A DNA stretch of 15,154 nucleotides. Origin: UMGS1124 sp964417835 (lineage in GTDB: Bacteria; Bacillota_I; Bacilli_A; RF39; UBA660). The position numbers were made by a program, and so were the translations under genes. The stretch spans positions 1-15,154 of the forward strand of contig CAYQJD010000024.1 in NCBI GenBank assembly GCA_964417835.1, written 5' to 3'. The notes under the pieces are model-generated. The model worked only from the letters and a program-made list of their open reading frames with translations, ran no database searches and had not been told where the DNA came from. Shown here in pieces: positions 1 to 7,076 of this stretch. The first letter of the stretch is position 1. Every line of letters starts with the position of its first letter.

Positions 1-831
1 ATAATTATTGTTAATGATGGATCAACTGATAATAGTAAAGATATTTTAAAAAAATATAAAAATATAAATAATATTTTAATAATTAATCAGAAAAATCAAG
101 GATTAAGTAGTGCGAGGAATACAGGAATAAAATATGTTAAAGGTGATTATTTATTATTTTTAGATAGTGATGATTATTATGAAAAAGACTTATTAAAAAA
201 TTTAAATAATAGTATTGATAATGAAGATTTAGTAAGATTTCAATGTCAGGTAGTAAATGAAGATTCTGAAATTATTAATAGATATAAAGAGTTTGGATTT
301 AAAAATGTAAGTAAATACAATGCAGTAGAAAATATTTTAAAATTTCATTTTGTAGAGAATAGTTGGTTATATTGTTATAATAGAAATTTTTTTATAAATA
401 ATAAATTTAAATTTAAAAAGAATATGTATCATGAAGATTTTGGATTAACTCCAATAATTTTATTAAAAGCAAACTCTATATTGTGTATAGATTATATTGG
501 ATATAATTACTTTATTAGAAATAATTCGATAATGAATGATAAAAATAAAGATAAAATAGTAAAAAAATGTGATGATTTTTTTGATATTGGTATTGAAAAT
601 ATTAATATAATAAAAGATACTACAAATGGTTATAAAAATTTGTTATTAAGTTTTATTGCAAATTCTTTAATATTAAAGGGAAAAGAATTAAATAAAAAAG
701 AAAGAAAAAAATATCTAAAGAAATTAAAAAGTTATAAAATAGATAAGTATTTATTAAATAATACTTTAAAAAGAAAATTAAAGAAAATATTATTTAAAAT
801 AAATTATAATTTATATTTAAAGGTGATTTAA
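1..831 (+). CDS. Family 2 glycosyltransferase, N-terminus cut by window edge
   Basis: This gene transfers a sugar from a nucleotide-sugar donor to a growing glycan in the cytoplasm (family knowledge); donor and acceptor cannot be told from sequence. The frame is open from base 1, giving 276 visible residues. Visible GT-A motifs are NDGS at residues 5-8 (normally about residue 40, so roughly 35 residues are missing), a GLSSARNTG block, the metal-binding DSDD at 55-58, and an HED at 144-146 in the place of the usual acceptor-side ED motif. The last 90 residues are Lys- and Asn-rich without clear motifs. An internal ATG at 424 gives only a C-terminal fragment and is not the real start. The stop overlaps the next start by one base (TAATG), so the two genes are translationally coupled. 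Base composition is extremely poor in GC (rows counted by eye at 1, 541 and 661 are about 15 percent). Confidence 0.9.
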   Translation: MIIVNDGSTDNSKDILKKYKNINNILIINQKNQGLSSARNTGIKYVKGDYLLFLDSDDYYEKDLLKNLNNSIDNEDLVRFQCQVVNEDSEIINRYKEFGFKNVSKYNAVENILKFHFVENSWLYCYNRNFFINNKFKFKKNMYHEDFGLTPIILLKANSILCIDYIGYNYFIRNNSIMNDKNKDKIVKKCDDFFDIGIENINIIKDTTNGYKNLLLSFIANSLILKGKELNKKERKKYLKKLKSYKIDKYLLNNTLKRKLKKILFKINYNLYLKVI

Positions 832-1769
832 TGATAAAAGTAAGTATAATAATACCAGTATATAATTCTTCAAAGTATATAAAAAGGTGTCTAAATAGTA
901 TTGTAAATCAGACGTTTAAAGATTTTGAAGTAATAATTATTAATGATGGCTCAAAAGATAATACAGTAGATATTATAAATGAATATAATCATGATAAACG
1001 TATTAAATTAATTAATAGAAATAATAAAGGCATAGGTTCTGCAAGAAATTTAGGTATAGAAAAGTCAATAGGAAAATATATTTGCTTTATTGATTCTGAT
1101 GATTATGTTGAAAATGATTATTTAGAAGTATTATATAATAAGATAACTAAAGATAATTTAGATTTAGTAGTTTGTAATTATAATGAAATAAATGAAGAAT
1201 TAGATAAAAAAAGAGATATCATTATTAATGAATTTTCAAATACAACCTTAGAAAAAGAACCTAAGTTATTATTATCTGTTAATAAATCTCCTTGGAATAA
1301 AATTTACAAAAAGTCTATAATTAATAATATAAAATTTCCAGTTGATTTAAAATATGAAGATACAGAATTTTTATGTAAGGTGCTATTGCATTCAAAAGTA
1401 GGATATGTAAATAATAAATTATATAATTATGTTATTCATAAATGTAGTGAAACAACAACTATGGATGAAAAAGTATTTGATATTATTAAAATTGTAGATA
1501 ATATTAGAAATTATTATAAAAATTGTAATGATGATATTTTAAAATATTTAGATATGATGACTCTACAAATATTAACTACTTATACTATTCAACAACGATA
1601 TCAGAATGACAAAGTATTAAGAAAAAAGTTTATTAATGAAGTATTTGATTATTTAAAATTAAATATTCCAGATTATAAAGAAAATAAGTATTTTAAAACT
1701 AGAGGGTTAAAAGGTATAATAGAAAAGAATAAGCTATTAAATAAACTTTTTGTTAGGGCAGTTTTTTAA
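831..1769 (+). CDS. Family 2 glycosyltransferase
   Basis: This is a complete 312-residue GT-A glycosyltransferase of the kind common in capsule and exopolysaccharide clusters. The N-terminus shows the IIIPVYN strand, NDGS at 38-41, the ARNLG block at 71-75, the nucleotide-sugar and metal site DSDD at 88-91, the WNKIY block at 155-159 and ED at 176-177. The last roughly 110 residues are helical and variable, which is usual for acceptor-binding parts. No membrane segments are seen. The ATG at 831 is preceded by AAAGGTG at 819-825 and overlaps the upstream stop by one base. It shares the motif layout of the upstream enzyme, so the two look like paralogues adding successive sugars. It is the last gene of its operon: a candidate terminator lies over its stop and a new promoter follows. 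The sugar specificity is unknown. Confidence 0.93.
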   Translation: MIKVSIIIPVYNSSKYIKRCLNSIVNQTFKDFEVIIINDGSKDNTVDIINEYNHDKRIKLINRNNKGIGSARNLGIEKSIGKYICFIDSDDYVENDYLEVLYNKITKDNLDLVVCNYNEINEELDKKRDIIINEFSNTTLEKEPKLLLSVNKSPWNKIYKKSIINNIKFPVDLKYEDTEFLCKVLLHSKVGYVNNKLYNYVIHKCSETTTMDEKVFDIIKIVDNIRNYYKNCNDDILKYLDMMTLQILTTYTIQQRYQNDKVLRKKFINEVFDYLKLNIPDYKENKYFKTRGLKGIIEKNKLLNKLFVRAVF

Positions 1770-1783
1770 ACATTCTGCTTTTT
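1755..1783 (+). terminator. Candidate Rho-independent terminator over the stop of the second GT2 gene
   Basis: Bases 1755-1761 (AGGGCAG) can pair with 1775-1781 (CTGCTTT), with two G-U pairs and a 13-base loop, followed by a T-rich run from 1779. The stem is short and the loop long, so this is a moderate candidate. Its position right at the stop codon (1767-1769) and before a TATAAT promoter supports it. Confidence 0.45.
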
Positions 1784-1811
1784 ATTATATTTTATATATG
1801 CATGATTTTTA

Positions 1812-1840
1812 TAGATTTTTGATTTTATATTATGTATAAT
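1812..1840 (+). promoter_or_regulatory. Candidate sigma-A promoter for the ABC transporter operon
   Basis: A perfect -10 box TATAAT lies at 1835-1840. With a 17-base spacer the -35 would be TAGATT at 1812-1817, matching TTGACA at only three positions. Transcription would start near 1847, leaving a leader of about 24 bases with the ribosome site at 1856-1862. The rest of the 1770-1870 gap shows nothing else. Confidence 0.5.
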
Positions 1841-1855
1841 GATTATAGATGCTTT

Positions 1856-1862
1856 AGGAGAG
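1856..1862 (+). promoter_or_regulatory. Ribosome binding site that fixes the permease start at 1871
   Basis: AGGAGAG is followed by an eight-base spacer to the ATG at 1871. An in-frame ATG upstream at 1832 lies inside the predicted promoter, just before its -10 box, has no ribosome site, and would add 13 residues not expected for the family. The start at 1871 is therefore preferred. Confidence 0.75.
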
Positions 1863-1870
1863 ATGGATTT

Positions 1871-2671
1871 ATGTTCAAAAGAATATTTGCAAATTTTAAA
1901 AGATATACATTTTTAATGAGTCAAATGGTTTCTAGAGATTTTAAAGTTAAATACAAAAGAAGCGTGTTAGGTGTTATATGGAGTTTGTTATATCCTTTAT
2001 TGCAAATGGCAGTTATGGCTGTGGTTTTTTCCCAGATGTTTAAATATAGAATGGAAGGAGTAAATTATTTAGTATATTTGATGACAGGTCTTGTTATGTT
2101 TAACTATTTTAGTGAAGCTAGTAATAGTGCAATGACAAGTATAGTAACTAATTTTTCATTGATGAATAAAGTATATATTCCTAAATATATATTCCCATTA
2201 TCAAAATGTTTATTTGCTGGAATAAATTTTTTATTAACTTTAATACCATTATTAATTATTATATTGTTTTCTGGAGATGCAAATACACATTGTGTAATAA
2301 ATATTTATTATTTATGTCTTCCCTTTGCTTATGTATGTTTATTTTTGTTTGCTGTAGGTTTGGGATTTGTATTGTCAACTATATCTGTATTTTTTAGAGA
2401 TATATTTTATATCTATGGTATCATTTTAACAATGTGGCAATATTTTACTCCAACATTCTATAATATTACAATGTTAACACCGCAATTGCAAAAATTATTT
2501 TATTTTAACCCTTTATATCATTATATTGATTTTACAAGAACTATAATTCTTTATAATCAAATACCATGTATAAATAATTGGCTATGGTGTGGTGGGACAG
2601 CAGTTGTTATGTTTATTATTGGATGTGTAGTATTTAAATGGAAACAAGATAAATTTATATATTATGCATAG
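1871..2671 (+). CDS. ABC-2 type polysaccharide export permease (Wzm/TagG/RgpC type)
   Basis: This 266-residue membrane protein is the transmembrane half of an ABC exporter that moves a lipid-linked polysaccharide across the cytoplasmic membrane. The amphipathic N-terminus carries the family block SRDFKVKYKRSVLGVIWSLL (residues 21-40). About six hydrophobic segments follow, near 36-56, 64-84, 112-134, 150-175, 180-200 and 243-257. The motif NPLYHYID at 213-220 is typical of the last cytoplasmic-to-membrane transition in Wzm, TagG and RgpC proteins, and the length is normal for them. The ATPase follows after nine bases, as usual for the pair. It is the first gene after a promoter. Whether the cargo is a teichoic acid, a rhamnan-type wall glycan or a capsule cannot be told from the permease; the many glycosyltransferases downstream point to a complex heteroglycan. 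Confidence 0.93.
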   Translation: MFKRIFANFKRYTFLMSQMVSRDFKVKYKRSVLGVIWSLLYPLLQMAVMAVVFSQMFKYRMEGVNYLVYLMTGLVMFNYFSEASNSAMTSIVTNFSLMNKVYIPKYIFPLSKCLFAGINFLLTLIPLLIIILFSGDANTHCVINIYYLCLPFAYVCLFLFAVGLGFVLSTISVFFRDIFYIYGIILTMWQYFTPTFYNITMLTPQLQKLFYFNPLYHYIDFTRTIILYNQIPCINNWLWCGGTAVVMFIIGCVVFKWKQDKFIYYA

Positions 2672-2680
2672 GAGGTTAAA

Positions 2681-3415
2681 ATGATTACAGTAAAAAATGT
2701 TAGTATGAAATTTGATTTAGGAATTGAGAAAAATTTTTCATTTAAGCAGGCTTTCATAAATATACTTTCATTTAAAAAAAGAAAAAAAGAATATTTTAAA
2801 GCTCTTGATGATGTTAGTTTTCATATAGGCAAGGGTGAAGTTGTAGGATTAATTGGTTCTAATGGTGCAGGGAAATCAACATTATTGAAGGTTGTAAGTG
2901 GAGTTATGAAACCCACTAAAGGTGAAGTTGAAGTGAATGGAGTAGTTTCTCCTATGATAGAGTTAGGTGCTGGTTTTGATCAAGAATTAACTGCAAGAGA
3001 AAATATATATTTAAATGGCGCAGTAATGGGATATTCAAAAAAATTTTTAGATGAAAAATTTGAAAGTATTGTTGAATTTTCTGAATTAAGAGATTTCTTA
3101 GATGTTCCTGTTAAAAACTTTTCTTCAGGTATGACTGCAAAACTTGCATTCTCAATTGCTACTATAGTTAACCCTGAAATATTGATAGTTGATGAAATAT
3201 TATCAGTTGGTGATATTAAATTTCAAGAGAAAAGTAAAAATAAAATGTTAGAAATGATAAAAGGTGGTACAACTGTTTTGTACGTTTCCCATTCACTTCA
3301 ATCTATAGAAGAATTGTGTGATAGAGTAATATGGTTAGAGCATGGTAAAATTGTTGAAATAGGAAATACAAAACAAATATGTAAAAAATATTATGAAAAG
3401 CAGATGAGTGAGTAG
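2681..3415 (+). CDS. Polysaccharide export ABC ATPase (Wzt/TagH/RgpD type)
   Basis: This 244-residue nucleotide-binding subunit powers the permease encoded just upstream. Walker A is GSNGAGKST at residues 59-67; the Q-loop region reads ELGAGFDQELTARENI (94-109), a wording characteristic of polysaccharide exporters. The signature is FSSGM at 147-151, Walker B ILIVDE at 167-172, and the switch histidine is H204. All catalytic elements are present. The protein stops soon after the ATPase core, so it lacks the C-terminal carbohydrate-binding domain found in long Wzt proteins (E. coli O8/O9a type) and the extra tail of Bacillus TagH. It should therefore export without reading a chain-end mark by itself. 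The start has a perfect AGGAGG at 2670-2675 overlapping the permease stop. The pair is the least AT-rich part of the window (rows counted at 2881, 2941 and 3121 are about 35-37 percent GC). Confidence 0.95.
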   Translation: MITVKNVSMKFDLGIEKNFSFKQAFINILSFKKRKKEYFKALDDVSFHIGKGEVVGLIGSNGAGKSTLLKVVSGVMKPTKGEVEVNGVVSPMIELGAGFDQELTARENIYLNGAVMGYSKKFLDEKFESIVEFSELRDFLDVPVKNFSSGMTAKLAFSIATIVNPEILIVDEILSVGDIKFQEKSKNKMLEMIKGGTTVLYVSHSLQSIEELCDRVIWLEHGKIVEIGNTKQICKKYYEKQMSE

Positions 3416-3426
3416 AAAGTTTAGAA

Positions 3427-4719
3427 ATGAAAAGAATTTTAATTTGTTTAGAAAAAATAGGTATTGGAGGTGTTGAAACAGCAGTATTAAATATGGCTAT
3501 CTCTTTAAGCAAGAAAAATAAGGTTTTAGTAATTGCAAAAAGAGGTATATACGAAGAAAAATTAAAGGAGTTTGGCATATCTTATATCCAATATGATTTT
3601 AAAATAACAAATAATTTTAATAAAAAAAAGTTGAACTATTTAAAAAATATAATAACTTTTCATGGAATTGATGAAATACATATTCATCAAATACCTTGCT
3701 ATCAATATTTAATACCAATAGCATTAGAACTTAATATTTCTTATATTTCTTTCATACATTCAAATATTCTAGGAAGTTATGATTGGTTTATGAAAACTTA
3801 TAGTTTATATAAAAGGTTACTTCCAATAGCATTTAATAATGCTTCATTAATAGTAGCTATATCAGAGACCGCTGCGAAAGAAATACAAACAAAATTTTTA
3901 ATCGATAAAATAGTAATATTAAAAAACAGTATAAATTTTAGTTTATATAGGTCCAATAAGAAAATAAAAAGTATTAAAAATTTTTTGTTAATTTCTAGGT
4001 TTGCTGAAGAAAAATTCCAAAGTATTTTATGTGCTATAGAATTTTTTGAAAAATGTCAATTATATAATGATCAAATAAAGTTAACAATTGTTGGAGATGG
4101 AGTTTTAAAGACTAAAATTTTGAAAAGATGTCAAAACATTAGAAATTGTGAAGTTATACCAGCAACACATGATATTGCAAGTTTGATTTCGAAAAACGAT
4201 GTTATTCTTGGAATGGGGAGGTGTATTATCGAAGGTTTGGCAGAAAAAAAATTATGTATAGTATCGAGTTATAATAAAAAATTAATATTTATTAATGATA
4301 AAACTATAGATAAGGCGAATCAGAGTAACTTTAATGGGATGAATTTTACTAGAACTAATATAAATGAATTTAATTTGTTTTTTAGAGAAGAAGAAATTAA
4401 GGATTTAACAGATCAAAATTATAAATTTATAAAATATCACTTAGATATAGATGAAAATTTAAAATGTTTAGATGAAAAACAAGAATTTAAAATAAAATAC
4501 TTAGAATATAAAGACGTTTTTGACATTATTTATGAATTACAAAAACTTAAAAACAAAATTATAAAATTAGAAAAAGAAAAGTATATTTCTGAACAAAAAT
4601 TATATAAAGAAAATGCCAAAATATATAATGAGTTGTTAAAAAGTGCAGAAGATTATAAAACATTATTAGCAGAAAATCAAAAATTAAGAGAAATAATGAT
4701 TGAGGGAGAATTAAAATGA
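3427..4719 (+). CDS. Family 4-like GT-B glycosyltransferase with C-terminal coiled coil
   Basis: This 430-residue retaining-type GT-B enzyme probably elongates the glycan in the cytoplasm. The N-terminal domain opens with ILICLEKIGIGGVE (residues 4-17), where GGVE is the usual acceptor-side glycine loop. The C-terminal domain begins near 185 with LLISRFAEEK, giving R191 and K196 in the donor phosphate-binding positions, then IVGDG at 221-225. The usual E-X7-E motif is degenerate: E269 is present in GRCIIEGLAEK but the first Glu is replaced by Leu or Gly near 261. Residues about 365-425 are Lys/Glu/Leu-rich with hydrophobic positions at 371, 374, 378 and 381, predicting a coiled coil. The ribosome site is weak (GAAAG near 3416). 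The end overlaps the next gene as ATGA. The coiled coil may join it to the next enzyme or the exporter; that is inference. Confidence 0.85.
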   Translation: MKRILICLEKIGIGGVETAVLNMAISLSKKNKVLVIAKRGIYEEKLKEFGISYIQYDFKITNNFNKKKLNYLKNIITFHGIDEIHIHQIPCYQYLIPIALELNISYISFIHSNILGSYDWFMKTYSLYKRLLPIAFNNASLIVAISETAAKEIQTKFLIDKIVILKNSINFSLYRSNKKIKSIKNFLLISRFAEEKFQSILCAIEFFEKCQLYNDQIKLTIVGDGVLKTKILKRCQNIRNCEVIPATHDIASLISKNDVILGMGRCIIEGLAEKKLCIVSSYNKKLIFINDKTIDKANQSNFNGMNFTRTNINEFNLFFREEEIKDLTDQNYKFIKYHLDIDENLKCLDEKQEFKIKYLEYKDVFDIIYELQKLKNKIIKLEKEKYISEQKLYKENAKIYNELLKSAEDYKTLLAENQKLREIMIEGELK

Positions 4720-7076
4720 ATTATAAAGCTAAACCGGGTGAAAAAACAAAAAAAGTTGGAGAATTATTAAATAAAGCTAAATGCCAACCAGTAATTAGTA
4801 TAATAACTCCATTTTATAATGGAGGAAAAACATTATGTGAGACTGCTAATACTGTTTTTAGTCAAACTTATCCTTTTTTTGAATGGATTATTATTAATGA
4901 TGAATCTAATGATAAGATGTCTTTGAGAGAATTAGAGAGAATATCAAAATTAGATGATCGCATAAAAGTTTATCATAAGAAAAACGGTGGGCCAGCACAA
5001 GCCAGAGACTTTGGTGTAGATAAATCTTCTAAATCAAGTAAATATATATTCTTTTTGGATTGTGATGATCTTATGGAGAATACTATGATAGAGGTTTTAT
5101 ATTGGACTTTAGAAACTCACCATAATGCTTCGTTTGCTTATACTACAATGGTTAATTTTGGAGATAAAGAGTTTATATGGGAAAAATATTTATCTATAGA
5201 AAAACAAAAAAAAGAGAATCTTATATGCATTAGTTCTATGATAAAGAAAGAAGATTTCATAGAAGTGGGTGGCTTTGGTATAAAAGAAAAAGCTATGTAC
5301 GAAGATTGGAATTTATGGTTAAAATTAATTCAGGCTGGCAAAATACCGATAAGAGTAAATGCTCCTCTATTTTGGTATAGAGTTAGCACCAAAGGAGAGT
5401 TTTCTCGTGCTCAAAAAAATCATGAAAATGCAATGAAATATATTAATGAGACCGCTAAGAAAATTGAGGAAGATGTAGATATTATACAATATCCTAGAGC
5501 AGGAGAGTTATTTCCAAAGATTACTGAATATAATATGTATTTGCCAGATTATAAAAAATCTGAAAGAAAAAAAATATTATTTATTTTTCCTTGGACTATG
5601 TTGGGTGGAGCAGATTTATTTAATTTAGAACTGATTAAGAGAATTGATAAAACAAAATTTGAAACTATTATTTTAACTACTTTACCTAATGAAAATGGTT
5701 TGCGTCAAGAATTTTCTCAATACTGTAATGAATTTTATGATTTAACAACTTTTTTAGAGAGAAAAGATTTTATTAATTTTGTTGATTACATTGTAGGATC
5801 AAGAAAAGTTGATTTAATAATGATTAGTAATAGCAAATATGGTTATTATATGGCACCTTATTTAAAAAATAAATATAAGAATATATCTATTATTGATTAT
5901 ATACATTCTATTGATTTAAAAGATCCTAAAGGTGGTTTTGGAAGATGTTCTCTTGATGTTGACAATTATCTAGATACAACATACTGTTGTAATAATTTTA
6001 CACGAACTCAGCTTATAAATGATTTTAATAAACAAAACGTTAAAACTATATATATAGGCACTGATGTACAAAGATTCGATCCTCTAAAATACAATGCGTC
6101 GAGTTTGAAAGATAAGTATAATGTTCCTAAAGATAAAAAAATAGTTTCGTTTATTGCTAGATTATCAGATGAAAAGAGACCTGAAATGTTTGTTAGAATT
6201 GCAAAAGAACTATTAAAAATAAGAAATGATGTTTTTTTTGTTATTGCTGGAGAAGGATATTTATCAGGTAATATAAAAAATAAAATAGATTCTAATTTCA
6301 CAATGTTAGGTGCAATCAGAGAAACAGAAGAAATATATGCTATAAGTGATATTACTGTTAACTGTTCTTCATTAGAAGGTTTAGCTTTAACTTCATATGA
6401 ATCGTTGGCAATGAACGTTCCTGTTATTTCTACAGATGTAGGGGGGCAAACTGAATTGATTGACGATACAGTTGGGAAAATAATTCATTATAACAAAGAA
6501 GAAAATTGTGAAGTAGTAAGAGAAGAAGTTGCTCAATATGTTGAAGCTATCAATACTGTCTTAAATGATTTAAAATTTTATAAGAAAAATTGTAGAAATA
6601 AAATTTTAAAAAAATTCACTTATAATTATATGGTAAAAGAAATAAGTAAAGAATTTGAACAAAATATACAGAATATAAATAAAAAATTAATTAATAATGG
6701 CAAATTAGAATATGAATTAGCTATTGAGTCACTATTTCCAGATTATTATTATTGTGTTAATAATTATTTGACAGAAAAATTTGGGATAGAATATGATAGG
6801 TCAAATGAAAGAGAAAATTTAAAATTTTGGTCTAAATTGAAATTATTCTTTTATAAATTTTTTAAAAAGCATAATTGTGTAAATGAAGGGAAAAACATAT
6901 TAAATTTACTTTATTTAACATATCATTTGACTTTTGAAGTAATAAAAAATTTTTTCAAAGAAGTACTTAGAATTTTAAAAGACTTGTTGTATTTTATTAA
7001 ATTTTTAATGTTAAGCTTTTTATCAATAATAATTATTATATTTAAAGTAATTTGGGAGGCATTTAAGGATGAATAA
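4716..7076 (+). CDS. Two-domain GT2-GT4 glycosyltransferase with hydrophobic C-terminal tail
   Basis: Two catalytic domains are fused in 786 residues. The GT-A domain (about 25-235) has IITPFYN at 29-35, NDES at 61-64 replacing the usual NDGS, LDCDD at 114-118 as metal site and EDW at 196-198. The GT-B domain (about 285-645) starts with ILFIFPWTMLGGAD (287-300), has R482 and K487 in ARLSDEKRP, AGEG at 511-514 and an intact E-X7-E (E554 and E562). Such fusions usually add two different sugars in turn, or build a disaccharide repeat; which sugars is unknown. Residues 700-786 are amphipathic to strongly hydrophobic, including SFLSIIIIIFKVIWEAF (767-783), and probably anchor the enzyme to the membrane. 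It overlaps the previous gene by four bases with GAGGGAG at 4702-4708 as ribosome site, and the next gene by eight bases. Confidence 0.9.
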   Translation: MNYKAKPGEKTKKVGELLNKAKCQPVISIITPFYNGGKTLCETANTVFSQTYPFFEWIIINDESNDKMSLRELERISKLDDRIKVYHKKNGGPAQARDFGVDKSSKSSKYIFFLDCDDLMENTMIEVLYWTLETHHNASFAYTTMVNFGDKEFIWEKYLSIEKQKKENLICISSMIKKEDFIEVGGFGIKEKAMYEDWNLWLKLIQAGKIPIRVNAPLFWYRVSTKGEFSRAQKNHENAMKYINETAKKIEEDVDIIQYPRAGELFPKITEYNMYLPDYKKSERKKILFIFPWTMLGGADLFNLELIKRIDKTKFETIILTTLPNENGLRQEFSQYCNEFYDLTTFLERKDFINFVDYIVGSRKVDLIMISNSKYGYYMAPYLKNKYKNISIIDYIHSIDLKDPKGGFGRCSLDVDNYLDTTYCCNNFTRTQLINDFNKQNVKTIYIGTDVQRFDPLKYNASSLKDKYNVPKDKKIVSFIARLSDEKRPEMFVRIAKELLKIRNDVFFVIAGEGYLSGNIKNKIDSNFTMLGAIRETEEIYAISDITVNCSSLEGLALTSYESLAMNVPVISTDVGGQTELIDDTVGKIIHYNKEENCEVVREEVAQYVEAINTVLNDLKFYKKNCRNKILKKFTYNYMVKEISKEFEQNIQNINKKLINNGKLEYELAIESLFPDYYYCVNNYLTEKFGIEYDRSNERENLKFWSKLKLFFYKFFKKHNCVNEGKNILNLLYLTYHLTFEVIKNFFKEVLRILKDLLYFIKFLMLSFLSIIIIIFKVIWEAFKDE

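Noticed and set aside
661..690. 14-base palindrome CTTTAATATTAAAG in the first GT2 gene
   Set aside because: It is short and almost all A/T; expected by chance at this composition.
2206..2397. Short plus-strand frame of 63 codons, Cys- and Phe-rich
   Set aside because: It is a shifted reading of the permease gene's hydrophobic segments, without a ribosome site.
3303..3578. Minus-strand reading frame of 91 codons across the ABC ATPase end and GT4 start
   Set aside because: It lies opposite two well-supported genes, has no ribosome site that I can see and no recognisable motif; it is a shadow.
6008..6301. Minus-strand reading frame of 97 codons inside the GT2-GT4 gene
   Set aside because: It lies fully opposite the conserved GT4 domain, whose motifs explain the coding constraint.
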